Below are positions 1-8,329 of a stretch of DNA of 64,000 nt, one piece after another. The notes below the pieces were generated by a model. The model was not told the origin of the DNA. It did no database searches and was given only the letters and a program-made list of their open reading frames with translations. Each line of letters begins with the position of its first letter. The stretch's first letter is position 1. The translations under genes and the position numbers were made by a program. Source of the DNA: Olsenella_L kribbiana (GTDB taxonomy: Bacteria; Actinomycetota; Coriobacteriia; Coriobacteriales; Atopobiaceae); the NCBI RefSeq assembly GCF_036408795.1, contig NZ_JAZGJP010000005.1:62001-126000 (forward strand). Direction: 5' to 3'.

Positions 1-475
1 GATCGAGTCCTGTCTTCGTGAGGCGCACGATCTGCGACGGGACCGATCCTGCCATCATCGGCGTGAGGTTCCCGAAGAAGACGCCCGATGCCTCGACGCT
101 CATGAGGTCGCGGATGCCGACGGGAGAGTCATGGTCGATGAAGACAGCAATCACGTAGGCAAGGACGCCGAAGACGAAGTAGAAGCCATAGCAGAGGCAG
201 GCAAGCCAGACCCAGTGCGTATCGACCGTCGAGAGCGCATCGAGGAACTGCACCATCTGTCCCGAGAAGACAAGATAGACGATATAGAGGGCAACGACAC
301 CAGCCAGGAAGAGCGCACCCTTGCGTGCGCTTGCCTTCTGGTCCTCGTTTCCTTCTGCCTGGATATGTCCTGTCGAGACCTTGAGCTTCGGCATGGAGCT
401 TACATGGGGCTTGCCAGTACGGGAAGCAGATGTCTTCGTGGCCGAGCCTGCATGCGTGCCATCAACTTTGGCCAT
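1..475 (-). CDS. UPF0104/flippase-like membrane protein (partial)
   Basis: This gene is cut by the window edge, so only its first 158 codons are visible. The start is ATG at 473-475, preceded on the minus strand by a GGAAGG ribosome binding site. The first ~50 residues are polar and Ser/Thr/Lys-rich. Hydrophobic segments follow near residues 54-70 and 88-112. The stretch FFGNLTPMMAGSVPSQIVRL, near residues 132-151, resembles the conserved block of the lysylphosphatidylglycerol synthase transmembrane (UPF0104) family, whose members are thought to move or modify lipid-linked molecules in the cytoplasmic membrane. The catalytic C-terminal domain of MprF, if any, would lie outside the window, so the substrate cannot be named. 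It is read away from the tRNA cluster. Confidence 0.72.
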   Translation of the reverse strand, partial: MAKVDGTHAGSATKTSASRTGKPHVSSMPKLKVSTGHIQAEGNEDQKASARKGALFLAGVVALYIVYLVFSGQMVQFLDALSTVDTHWVWLACLCYGFYFVFGVLAYVIAVFIDHDSPVGIRDLMSVEASGVFFGNLTPMMAGSVPSQIVRLTKTGLD

Positions 476-671
476 CCATATCCTTCCCTCGCTCAGCTCT
501 CTTTGTGCTGCCACACTATCATACCCGCCACACGTCCAATCGATCTGGACGCAGATAGTCAGCAGCCAGACACCATAGGCAGAGCCAATCTTGGATGGCT
601 ATCGAACTTGTGGCGAGATTGTGGTGGAGCGGGGGTCCAGAGCGACTTTTTGCCCAATTTGCAGAATGTCG

Positions 672-700
672 TTGCACACCCCCACCCTCTGCGGTATAGT
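672..700 (+). promoter_or_regulatory. Sigma-70-type promoter of the tRNA cluster
   Basis: TTGCAC at 672-677 and TATAGT at 695-700 are separated by exactly 17 bases. Transcription would begin near 707, about 30 bases before tRNA-Gln. This is one of the best promoter matches in the window and fits a strongly expressed stable-RNA operon. Confidence 0.7.
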
Positions 701-736
701 TCTTTCTCGCGCCGATGAAGCGCACGCACGACCTCT

Positions 737-810
737 TGGGATATCGTCTAACGGTAGGACAGCGGATTCTGGTTCCGTCAATGGGAGTTCGATTCTCTCT
801 ATCCCAGCCA
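737..810 (+). tRNA. tRNA-Gln (CTG anticodon)
   Basis: A 74-base cloverleaf with acceptor stem TGGGATA pairing TATCCCA, anticodon stem GCGGA/TCCGT, loop TTCTGGT with anticodon CTG, a T-loop GTTCGATTC and an encoded CCA end. It is the first gene of a three-tRNA transcript that ends at the hairpin at 1009. Confidence 0.95.
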
Positions 811-813
811 TCT

Positions 814-890
814 GGCCCGTTCGTCTAGCGGTTTAGGACGCCGCCCTCTCAAGGCGGAGATCAGCAGTTCGAATCTGCTACGGGCTACCA
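814..890 (+). tRNA. tRNA-Glu (CTC anticodon), copy 1
   Basis: A 77-base cloverleaf with acceptor stem GGCCCGT pairing ACGGGCT (first pair G-U). The anticodon stem is CCGCC/GGCGG, the loop CTCTCAA has anticodon CTC, the T-arm is GTTCGAATC and CCA is encoded. It lies 3 bases after tRNA-Gln and has an identical copy 110 bases downstream. Confidence 0.95.
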
Positions 891-923
891 GATTTTCCTC
901 GGCCACTTGCTGGCCTTACATAT

Positions 924-1000
924 GGCCCGTTCGTCTAGCGGTTTAGGACGCCGCCCTCTCAAGGCGGAGATCAGCAGTTCGAATCTGCTACGGGCTACCA
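924..1000 (+). tRNA. tRNA-Glu (CTC anticodon), copy 2
   Basis: Base-for-base identical to the tRNA-Glu at 814-890, including the encoded CCA. The 33-base spacer between the copies has no evident feature. The two copies probably arose by recent tandem duplication or are kept alike by gene conversion. Confidence 0.95.
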
Positions 1001-1008
1001 AATGAGAT

Positions 1009-1038
1009 GCGCTCCGGTTTCCGGAGCGCTTTTCTTTT
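1009..1038 (+). terminator. Terminator of the tRNA cluster
   Basis: A perfect 9-bp stem (GCGCTCCGG/CCGGAGCGC) with a TTT loop is followed by TTTTCTTTTT. It begins 9 bases after the last tRNA. Confidence 0.9.
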
Positions 1039-1117
1039 TGTCTTCTTCCCTCTGTCCTCAATACAGGCCACTCGCCCATTTCCCGCCTTAGCCCATTTGA
1101 ATCTGCGGCATGCCATC

Positions 1118-2448
1118 TCATTCTTCGTAGAGCCTCTCTGCATCCACGAAGGCCCACTCTGGACCAAGCGTCCCAGCAAAGCCCGCTGAAATCTGGTCCT
1201 TCGTGAACAGGCCGTAGCGAACCGTGTCGTAGCCCGATATGAGCTGTGCCCTCCGCACAAGCTCCTGCGTTGCTTTTCCCGCATCGAATGAATTCCGCCA
1301 CTTGCATTCTCCGACGAAGAGCTCGCGGCGGCGCTTGCTGCCTGCCACGACATCGATGCCTGTCTGCCCCTTTCTGGCAGGGTCTGCTCCCCACCAGCTT
1401 CCGAATCTGACAGGTCGCCCTTCTTGGCTTGAGCGATTGTCCATTCAAGGCAGATTGTCTCGAACCAGTGCCCGACATAGGTAGGGATGCCATTTCCTTC
1501 GAAAAGCTCACGGGCCTCGAGCTCTCCGGCATCCATCTCGATTGCATCCATAGCCGGCTGCACGAACCGATACCAGAAGGAGAAGACAGGTTCCGAGATG
1601 CAGCAGATGCCTTTGCGTGACTTTTCACGGGGCTCGCCGTACGGAACCTTCTTCTCGACGAACCTCATGGACTGAAGCGTCTTCAGGTACCTGCCGACAG
1701 GGCCTCGGTCTTCGCCGATCCTGCCTGCAATCTCCTGTGGCTTGTTGGCACCTGCAGCTATGGCATCAAGCACGGAGCTGTAGATGGCTGGCTCATGCAA
1801 TTCCTGCCGAAGAAGCATCATCGGCTCCTCATAGAGCAGCCCTTCCTTTCTGAAGAACAGCCGCTCTGCATTTGCCTTCAGGCTCTCTGACGCATGTATC
1901 ATTGAGAGGTAGTACGGCGTGCCGCCAAAGACCGCATAGAACTCGACAAGCTCAGTGCTGGAGAGCCCGGGGAGCATGAGCGCAGCATCCCGATACCCGA
2001 AAGGTCCGAGATGGATCTGGGCAGTCCGGCGGCCGAAAAGCGGATTCTTCTCCCCGAGGCTGTCTTCGTCTGTGTCTCCGAGCACCTTCTCTTCCATGAA
2101 GCCCTGATTCGAGCCTGTAAGGATAAGGAAGATGCCGGTCTCCGGAAAGAGCCGGTCGCAAGCAATCTGAAACGTGGAGATGAGGCTTGCATTGCGCTTT
2201 GCGGCATAGAGGAATTCATCGAAGACAAATACAAGATGCGTGTCTTTCGCCTGCTGGGCAATGAATGCAAGTGCAGCATCCAAATGTATCTTTGCTGTGA
2301 AGACAAGTGCAGGCTTGTCTCTGGCAAACTCTTTCGTGAGGGCAGTCTTGCCGACACGACGCCTGCCATAGAGGACGACCATCTGGAAGCCGCTCTAGGC
2401 ATAGAGCCGCTCGAGCTCACCGAGCTCATGCTGGCGTCCGACAAACAT
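1118..2448 (-). pseudogene. Decayed DUF234-type archaeal-like AAA ATPase
   Basis: The translated pieces match the family of stand-alone ATPases with a C-terminal DUF234 nuclease-like domain. They include an N-terminal MFVGRQHELGELERLY, a Walker A GRRRVGKT, a Walker B VFVFDEF, the LILTGSN sensor block, PLFGRRTAQI, and a C-terminal GSWWGADPARKGQTGIDVVA stretch with FVGECKW. The natural start is ATG at 2446-2448. Three lesions are visible. There is an in-frame TAG at 2395-2397, just before the P-loop. About 30 residues between Walker A and Walker B that the family normally has are missing. A one-base frameshift near 1425-1440 puts the DUF234 part in another frame. Restart at ATG 2380-2382 would still lose the C-terminus. 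These ATPases are often scattered accessory genes in anaerobes and their function is not settled. This copy is very probably dead. Confidence 0.8.
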
Positions 2449-2462
2449 GCAGCTTCATCTTT

Positions 2463-2495
2463 GCATAATCTTGATTAGCTTAATCTAGATTATGC
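2463..2495. promoter_or_regulatory. 33-bp AT-rich interrupted palindrome
   Basis: The arms GCATAATCT-T-GATTA and TAATC-T-AGATTATGC are exact inverted repeats around a GCT centre, apart from one T/T mismatch. It lies between the cca stop codon and the start of the ATPase pseudogene and is much more AT-rich than its surroundings. There is no U-tract on the minus strand, so an operator or autoregulatory site of the ATPase gene is more likely than a terminator. Confidence 0.5.
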
Positions 2496-3856
2496 TATTT
2501 GCATTCTTGCATGCGAATTCGTCGGGCTTCGGCAAGAAGTGTCTCGCACTCATTGGCAACATCGCCTGCAACGACATGAGAGAAGAGCGCTTTCAGAATC
2601 TTGCCGAGCTCGGGTCCTGCCGGCATCTCGAGCTCATCCATAAGATCGGAGCCACCAACCGCAAGCTCCTGGACGCGCAGCGGCGCCTTTGCCTGTGCAA
2701 GTGCCCTGATATCGTTTCGCACCCCATCGATTGCTTTCAGCATCTCATGCGCATGGCATCTATCCAGCTCTTTGAGCGAGGCTTCAGTCAGAAGATGGGC
2801 CTGCATATAGGTCGCCACAGCGAGAGCGAGTGCTATGCCGCGATGGCTGCAGGCACGCTCTGCCGCCACCGCAAGCCCGTAGCTCTGCCGCCTTGTCCAG
2901 GAAGGCTCTTTCTCCATCTCCTCCAGCACTTGCGCCCCGAGCTTCAGGATGGCCGCTGCCTCCTGGGCCGTATCGACGCCTATTGCCATCCTCTTGAGTG
3001 CACGCTTTGCTGCCTTGGGGCCAGCCTCCGAAAAGAGTGCCGCCCACCTGAGAGACGAGGCTGCTACGCCACCTGAAAGCTCCTCCACGGCAGCAAGGCA
3101 TGCTGCCGTGCGCGCATACGAGACCTCATCGAGCTGCTCGAGCTCAGGCGCAGCGGCACGCATGACTTCTGGCTCTGCCATGAGCGCCCAGGAGGTCCTG
3201 CCTGAAGCAAGGATGCCAGCAATCTCCTGTCCGCGACGCTCCTGCGCAATCTCCTTGAGTTCTGATGCGCATGCCACAAGCGCCTTCTGCGTCTGGGCCT
3301 CTATCGCAAAGCCGAAGCGTGCTGCAAAACGCACCGCACGCAGGATCCTGAGCGCATCTTCGGAGAAGCGCCTCTTCGGGTCGCCGACGGCACGGATGAG
3401 GCCATGTGCAAGGTCTTCCCTTCCGCGGAAGGGATCGAGAAGGCCACGCTCCGGATGCCATGCCATTGCATTGATCGTAAAGTCGCGGCGGGCAAGGTCC
3501 TCCCGGACATTGTCTACGAAGGTCACGGAGTCCGGGTGCCTCATGTCGGTATAAGCGCCCTCCGTACGGTAGGTCGTGCACTCTATCGGCTGGCCGCAGA
3601 CGATAGCGGTCACGGTGCCATGCTTCGTTCCCGTCTCATGCACCTCGATGCCGGAGCCGCGCAAGACCCGCTCCGTCTCCTGCCAATGGGCCGATGTGGT
3701 GATGTCGACATCGTGGGCAGCGTCTCCCCGGAGGGCATCCCTCACCCAGCCGCCGACGATCCATGCTTCATATCCTGCATCCTCAAGAGCCGAAAGCACC
3801 CTTTCGGCATACTCCGGCAGAAGCTCCGGGGCGATTGCTGATGCACTCTGATCCAT
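2495..3856 (-). CDS. cca: CCA-adding tRNA nucleotidyltransferase
   Basis: Class II nucleotidyltransferase that adds or repairs the CCA end of tRNAs in the cytoplasm, 453 residues. The catalytic head shows VGGWVRDALRG (residues 34-44) and the metal-binding pair DVD (49-51). RRDFTINAMA and EDALRILRAVRFAA, the nucleotide-recognition blocks of the family, follow. No HD phosphohydrolase motif is seen. The start at ATG 3854-3856 is supported by AGGAAGG; longer readings upstream lack this signal. The tRNAs in this window already encode CCA, so the role here would mainly be repair. It ends at the palindrome at 2463-2495. Confidence 0.93.
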   Translation of the reverse strand: MDQSASAIAPELLPEYAERVLSALEDAGYEAWIVGGWVRDALRGDAAHDVDITTSAHWQETERVLRGSGIEVHETGTKHGTVTAIVCGQPIECTTYRTEGAYTDMRHPDSVTFVDNVREDLARRDFTINAMAWHPERGLLDPFRGREDLAHGLIRAVGDPKRRFSEDALRILRAVRFAARFGFAIEAQTQKALVACASELKEIAQERRGQEIAGILASGRTSWALMAEPEVMRAAAPELEQLDEVSYARTAACLAAVEELSGGVAASSLRWAALFSEAGPKAAKRALKRMAIGVDTAQEAAAILKLGAQVLEEMEKEPSWTRRQSYGLAVAAERACSHRGIALALAVATYMQAHLLTEASLKELDRCHAHEMLKAIDGVRNDIRALAQAKAPLRVQELAVGGSDLMDELEMPAGPELGKILKALFSHVVAGDVANECETLLAEARRIRMQECK

Positions 3857-3981
3857 GGATGGCCCTTCCTCGAAAGCTCGTTTTCCACAGTGTAGCTGCT
3901 GCGCATCCCCACGAGACGTACGGCATGCCAACGCATACTCTGATATGCTTATATGCTGTAACAAATCAGAAAGGTGGAACT

Positions 3982-5337
3982 ATGGACGAGATGCGCTCTG
4001 TCACAGCTGATGACATTGCAAATTCCTATGACAACTTCGTGAGCGACCGCGCGAACCTCATCGCGAAGAATGCCGTGAGCTCGAACGGCATCAGGCAAGC
4101 AGCAAGGACCCCCGAAGGCGTCGCTGCCAACACCATGACCTTCGATATCGAGGTCCAGCAGGGCGACCGCTGCAATCAGGAGCGCTCAGGCCGCTGCTGG
4201 ATGTTCGCAAGCCTGAATACGATGCGCTACCGCACAATCAAGAAGTACAACCTCAAGACCTTCGAGCTCTCTCAGGCCTATCCCCTCTTCTGGGACAAGC
4301 TCGAGAAGTCGAACTGGTTCCTCGAGAACATCCTGGATACGCTCGACGAGCCGCTCTCGGGACGCCTCGTCTCCTATCTTCTCCAGGATCCGATCGGCGA
4401 CGGCGGCCAGTGGGACATGTTCAAGTCCCTCATGAAGAAGTACGGCGTCGTGCCGAAGGAGGCCATGCCCGAGACTGCCTGCTCCCGCAATACCCGCGAG
4501 ATGGATTCCTACCTCACGCGCTATCTCCGCGGTGCTGCGAAGCGCCTGCGCGAGTCCTATGCAGCAGAGGTCTCCGCTGACGACCTGAGGTCCATGAAGA
4601 AGGAGATGCTCGACGACGTCTATCACCTGCTCGTGACCTGCCTCGGCGAGCCGCCCAAGAGCTTCGAGGTACGTCTGCGTGACAAGGACGACAAGCTCGC
4701 CCTCACAGGCACCTTCACCCCGCAGGAGTTCTTCGCAACTGCTGTCGGCATGAACCTCGATGACTATATCTCCCTCATCAGCGCCCCGACGGCAGACAAG
4801 CCCTTCATGCACACCTATACGGTTGCCCGTCTCGGCAATGTCTTCGAGGACCACGGCGTCCGCTACCTGAACCTTCCGGCAGACGAGCTCAAGCGTGTCG
4901 CTATCGCCCAGCTCAAGGACGACCTGCCCGTGTGGTTCGGCTGCGACGTTGCCCAGAGCTACCTCCAGAAGGAGGGCATCATGGATACCCGTGCCCTCGA
5001 TGTGGATACGCTCTTTGGCTTCCCGGTCGAGGGATGCATGACAAAGGCAGAGCGCCTCGACTACGGCGAGAGCCTCATGACGCACGCAATGGTGCTCGAG
5101 GGCGTCAATCTCGACGCTGACGGCAAGCCGACGCTCTGGAAGGTCGAGAACTCCTGGGGCAAGGACCATGGCCGCGACGGCTTCGACACCCTCTCCGACC
5201 CCTGGTTCGACGAGTATGTCTACCAGGTCGTCGTGGACAAGAAGTATCTGACGGATGAGGAGCGCGACATCTTCGACCACGAAGAGGCCACTGTCCTCGA
5301 GCCGTGGGATCCCATGGGCTCTCTCGCCCAGTGCTAG
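3982..5337 (+). CDS. pepC: C1B-family cysteine aminopeptidase (PepC/bleomycin hydrolase type), copy 1
   Basis: A 451-residue papain-fold peptidase expected to form a cytoplasmic, barrel-like oligomer that trims amino acids from peptides. The active-site set is complete: oxyanion Gln66, nucleophile Cys72 in SGRCWMFA, His368 in THAMVLEGV and Asn390 in ENSWG. There is no signal peptide. The start is ATG 3982 with AGGTGG 5 bases upstream. A close paralogue starts 65 bases downstream on the same strand, separated by a strong hairpin. Peptide use of this kind fits an asaccharolytic or mixed-diet anaerobe. Confidence 0.92.
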   Translation: MDEMRSVTADDIANSYDNFVSDRANLIAKNAVSSNGIRQAARTPEGVAANTMTFDIEVQQGDRCNQERSGRCWMFASLNTMRYRTIKKYNLKTFELSQAYPLFWDKLEKSNWFLENILDTLDEPLSGRLVSYLLQDPIGDGGQWDMFKSLMKKYGVVPKEAMPETACSRNTREMDSYLTRYLRGAAKRLRESYAAEVSADDLRSMKKEMLDDVYHLLVTCLGEPPKSFEVRLRDKDDKLALTGTFTPQEFFATAVGMNLDDYISLISAPTADKPFMHTYTVARLGNVFEDHGVRYLNLPADELKRVAIAQLKDDLPVWFGCDVAQSYLQKEGIMDTRALDVDTLFGFPVEGCMTKAERLDYGESLMTHAMVLEGVNLDADGKPTLWKVENSWGKDHGRDGFDTLSDPWFDEYVYQVVVDKKYLTDEERDIFDHEEATVLEPWDPMGSLAQC

Positions 5338-5348
5338 CTAGCCAATCT

Positions 5349-5376
5349 GCAGCCTCCCGCCCGGGGAGGCTGCTTT
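5349..5376 (+). terminator. Hairpin between the two pepC genes
   Basis: A 10-bp stem (GCAGCCTCCC/GGGAGGCTGC) with a 5-base loop, followed only by TTTC. It starts 11 bases after the first pepC stop. The short U-tract suggests partial termination, which would give the second gene lower or separate expression. Confidence 0.6.
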
Positions 5377-5402
5377 CGGACAAAAGGAGTGGTTTTACCT
5401 CT

Positions 5403-6866
5403 ATGGGCAAATCAATTGACCCTGACTGGGCCGCACAGGAAGCATCCGACTTCGCACAGAGCCGTGCAAACCGCATTGCACGCAATGCGGTGACGGCCAC
5501 GAACGTGATGCAGGCAGCCCGCGATACATCGGCCATGCGCACCTACCATGACACGTACGGCATCTCCGTGCCGAAGACGGCCGAGATCACGAACCAGCGC
5601 CAGAGCGGCCGCTGCTGGATGTTCTCTGCCATGAACGTTGCCCGCCATGCCACGATGAAGTACCTCGATGTCGACACGTTCGAGTTCTCCCAGGCCTATG
5701 GCATGTTCTACGACAAGCTCGAGAAGGCAAATGCGATGCTCGAGCGCATCATCGCGACGAGGGACCTTCCCTTCGACTCCCGCGAGGTCTGCTACATCCT
5801 GGACGATGGCATGAGCGATGGCGGGTACTGGCCCTTCGCCATGAACCTCATCAAGAAGTATGGCCTCGTCCCCAAGGACGCAATGCCCGAGACCGCCTGC
5901 TCCAAGAGCTCTTCCGAGATGGATGCCCAGCTCGAGCGCCTGCTCCACCGCGATGCAGGAATACTCCGCAAGGCAGCAGCAGACGGCGTCGACGAGGATC
6001 TGCTCCATGCCCAGAAGGACGAGATGCTCGACGAGGTCTACCGCGTGCTTGCCATCTGCCTCGGCGAGCCGCCACAGCACTTCGACCTCGAGGTCAAGGT
6101 CGGCCCTGCCTGCCAGGCTGAGGAGTCCAAGATTTCTGAGGTCGCACCGACGCCGAAGGACCTTGGCGCCAAGGGCGAGGATGAGGACAAGGCAGCGAAG
6201 CCTGTCAGGATCCTCCGCGATTTCGGCCTCACGCCGCTCGAGTTCGCCGCGCACTATGTGCCGTTCGACCCCGATGACTATGTGAACCTCGTCTCGATGC
6301 CGGGAGACACGAGGCCCTATGGCCATGTGTATCACCTGACGCTCACCGACTCCGTGATCGACGGCACGCCGATCCGTCTCCTCAATGTCGCTCCCGAGGT
6401 ACTCGATCAGGCTGCCATTGCAAGCCTCAAGGCCGGCATCCCCGTCTCCATGTCCTGCGATGTCATGCAGAACTTCCCGCGCCACATCGAGGACTTCAAG
6501 TATGTCCTCTCGCTCGACGGTGTCGATATGGACGGCCTGTTCGATGTCGACTTCGATATGGACCGTACCTCGATGCTCGATATGCGCGAGACGAGCCTCA
6601 CGCATGCAATGACATTCCAGGGAGTCGAGCTCAATGAGGACGGCACCCCGAAGGCCTGGAGGATCGAGAACTCCTGGGGCAAGGAGCAGGGCAAGGATGG
6701 CTACCTCATCGCATCTGCCGGCTGGTTCCACCTCTACGGCGGCGAGGTCATCGTGAAGCGCGAGTTCGTGGACGATGAGACCTTGAAGATGTGGGACGAG
6801 CTTCCCGCAGAGGATGTCACGCCGTGGAGCGGCCTTGCTGCCGGCTTCGCGAAGAAGCGCCTCTAG
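5403..6866 (+). CDS. pepC: C1B-family cysteine aminopeptidase (PepC/bleomycin hydrolase type), copy 2
   Basis: A 487-residue paralogue of the preceding peptidase. Its catalytic residues are Cys71 (SGRCWMFS), His401 (THAMTFQGVEL) and Asn423 (ENSWG), all intact, so it should be an active cytoplasmic aminopeptidase. It differs from copy 1 mainly by a charged insertion of roughly 35 residues near residues 225-265, rich in Glu, Lys, Asp and Ala, which may alter access to the active-site chamber. ATG 5403 is preceded by AAAAGGAG, with a somewhat long 13-base spacing. The gene ends at a strong terminator. Confidence 0.92.
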   Translation: MGKSIDPDWAAQEASDFAQSRANRIARNAVTATNVMQAARDTSAMRTYHDTYGISVPKTAEITNQRQSGRCWMFSAMNVARHATMKYLDVDTFEFSQAYGMFYDKLEKANAMLERIIATRDLPFDSREVCYILDDGMSDGGYWPFAMNLIKKYGLVPKDAMPETACSKSSSEMDAQLERLLHRDAGILRKAAADGVDEDLLHAQKDEMLDEVYRVLAICLGEPPQHFDLEVKVGPACQAEESKISEVAPTPKDLGAKGEDEDKAAKPVRILRDFGLTPLEFAAHYVPFDPDDYVNLVSMPGDTRPYGHVYHLTLTDSVIDGTPIRLLNVAPEVLDQAAIASLKAGIPVSMSCDVMQNFPRHIEDFKYVLSLDGVDMDGLFDVDFDMDRTSMLDMRETSLTHAMTFQGVELNEDGTPKAWRIENSWGKEQGKDGYLIASAGWFHLYGGEVIVKREFVDDETLKMWDELPAEDVTPWSGLAAGFAKKRL

Positions 6867-6890
6867 GCACAGCACCCCATATATGCACCG

Positions 6891-6919
6891 AGAGCCCTGG
6901 CATCTGCCGGGGCTCTTTT
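6891..6919 (+). terminator. Terminator after the second pepC
   Basis: A 10-base inverted repeat (AGAGCCCTGG/CCGGGGCTCT, one mismatch) with a 6-base loop and a following TTT. It lies 24 bases after the stop codon. Confidence 0.8.
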
Positions 6920-6993
6920 CAGCTGCAGGGAGTCCTGCGCTCCCCCTTGCGCTACCATCGGATATGACTCATCTGCACGGGAAAGGGAGCTCC

Positions 6994-7599
6994 ATGATAG
7001 AGAATGTGGTCTTCGACCTCGGCGGCGTCCTCATGCACTTCGATCCGATCGGCTTCTCCCGCCTGTTCACGGACACGGAGGAGGATGCCGAGCTCATCTG
7101 CCGGGCGCTTTTCAAGAGCCTGAACTGGGCCTATCTCGATGCGGGCGCCATCTCAGAAGACGCTGCCCTCCTCATCGCGAAGTCGAAGCTGCCGGAGCGT
7201 CTCCATCCGAACGTCGAGCAGGCTCTGGCAGAGTGGGACCTCAAGCGCACGCCCATCCAGGAGACGAACGATCTTGCCGCGAAGATCAAGCAGGCGGGCT
7301 ACGGCGTCTATATCCTCTCGAATGCCAGCGTCCGATTCCCCCGCATCGTCGAGCGCATCCCTTGCCATGATTCCATAGATGGATGGATGGCATCGGCGTT
7401 CGAGCATATCGTGAAGCCCGACCCTGAGATCTATCGCCGCTTCTGTGAGCGCTTCGATCTTGCACCTGAGTCCTGTGCCTTCACGGATGACAACCAGGAC
7501 AACATCACGGGAGCCCTTGCAGCAGGCATGAGAGCCCATCTCTTCCGTGGTGCAGACGAGCTCGAGGATTGGCTCAAAGATGAAGGCCTGAAGCTTTAG
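6994..7599 (+). CDS. HAD-superfamily phosphatase (YihX-like)
   Basis: A 201-residue hydrolase with the HAD motifs in order. Motif I is FDLGGVL with the Asp8 nucleophile, motif II is ILSNAS, the conserved Lys is in IVKPDPEIY, and motif IV is FTDDNQDN. The DLGGVL form and small helical cap resemble YihX-type phosphatases, which act on sugar phosphates such as glucose-1-phosphate; the substrate here is not proven. ATG 6994 has AAAGGGAG upstream. An in-frame ATG at 6964 would add ten residues but lacks a good ribosome site. It stands alone between the pepC terminator and convergent yigZ. Confidence 0.85.
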   Translation: MIENVVFDLGGVLMHFDPIGFSRLFTDTEEDAELICRALFKSLNWAYLDAGAISEDAALLIAKSKLPERLHPNVEQALAEWDLKRTPIQETNDLAAKIKQAGYGVYILSNASVRFPRIVERIPCHDSIDGWMASAFEHIVKPDPEIYRRFCERFDLAPESCAFTDDNQDNITGALAAGMRAHLFRGADELEDWLKDEGLKL

Positions 7600-7605
7600 A
7601 GAGCC

Positions 7606-8244
7606 TCAGAATTCGGCAAAGCGGGTCTTTAGGGCATGGGCCCGCTCCTCGCCCGCCGCAAGCTCCTTGAGCGCCGCCAAAAACGGCTCTTCCTCCCCGC
7701 TCCTGAACGCGAGCGTGAGCTGCACATCGGCCGAGAAGATGGAGTCGGTGACCTTGCCGCCGGCATCTTCTGCCATGCGCCGCACCCGCTCATAGGCGCT
7801 ATAGGGAATCTCTGCCACGACAGGCGTCACGAGCGTCATCTCGATGATGGAGCCTGCAGTCCGAGCTGCCTCGACGGCTGCCTGGGCTGCTGCTGTATAG
7901 GCGCGCACAAGCCCGCCTGGTCCCAGCAGGGTCCCTCCGAAATAGCGGGTCGTTACGCAGCAGACATCCTTGAGGCCCGCCCCTTCGAGCACCTCGAGTG
8001 TCGGCATGCCAGCTGTCCTCGATGGCTCCCCATCGTCCGAGCAGCGCTTCCTGCCATCTGCGAAGATCCAGGCAGGCACCTGGTGGCGGGCATCGAAGTA
8101 GTGGGACTTGACCTCGGAAAGGAATTCGTGAGCCTCTGTCTCGGATGTGCAGGGGCGTATCTCCGCGATGAAGCGGCTCTTGCGGTCCGTGAACTCGCCT
8201 ATGGCAGAAGTGCCTGCCTTGAGCGTCTGGTAGCTCTCCATCAT
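7606..8244 (-). CDS. yigZ: YigZ/IMPACT family protein
   Basis: A 212-residue member of UPF0029, related to eukaryotic IMPACT. The hallmark blocks DDGEPSRTAG, TRYFGG and LGPGGLVRAY lie in the N-terminal half, followed by the smaller C-terminal domain. The family is linked to translation control but its biochemical role in bacteria is unclear. Two adjacent ATGs (8242-8244 and 8239-8241) follow GGAGC; the second has more normal spacing. The terminator of the upstream radical SAM gene ends about 12 bases before the start, so yigZ must depend on read-through or a promoter inside that hairpin region. It converges with the HAD gene, 6 bases apart. Confidence 0.87.
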   Translation of the reverse strand: MMESYQTLKAGTSAIGEFTDRKSRFIAEIRPCTSETEAHEFLSEVKSHYFDARHQVPAWIFADGRKRCSDDGEPSRTAGMPTLEVLEGAGLKDVCCVTTRYFGGTLLGPGGLVRAYTAAAQAAVEAARTAGSIIEMTLVTPVVAEIPYSAYERVRRMAEDAGGKVTDSIFSADVQLTLAFRSGEEEPFLAALKELAAGEERAHALKTRFAEF

Positions 8245-8255
8245 GCTCCATCTCT

Positions 8256-8290
8256 AAAAAAGCAGGGCCCAGCAACTGCTTGGGCCCTGC
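8256..8290 (-). terminator. Terminator of the radical SAM gene
   Basis: A perfect 10-bp stem (GCAGGGCCCA/TGGGCCCTGC) with a 9-base loop, followed by six U on the minus strand. The U-tract ends about 12 bases before the yigZ start codon. Confidence 0.9.
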
Positions 8291-8329
8291 CAGCAATGCA
8301 CTGCTTTGCAGCCTATTCTAGGCGTTCTC

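Noticed and set aside
131..718. A plus-strand reading frame of 195 codons across the first 700 bases
   Set aside because: It lies opposite the UPF0104 gene, has no ribosome site, and codes for an odd composition. The minus-strand frame has a clear family match.
4186..5280. Long minus-strand frame opposite the first pepC
   Set aside because: A Leu/Glu/Val/Ala-rich shadow caused by GC-biased codons of pepC on the other strand; no domain resemblance.
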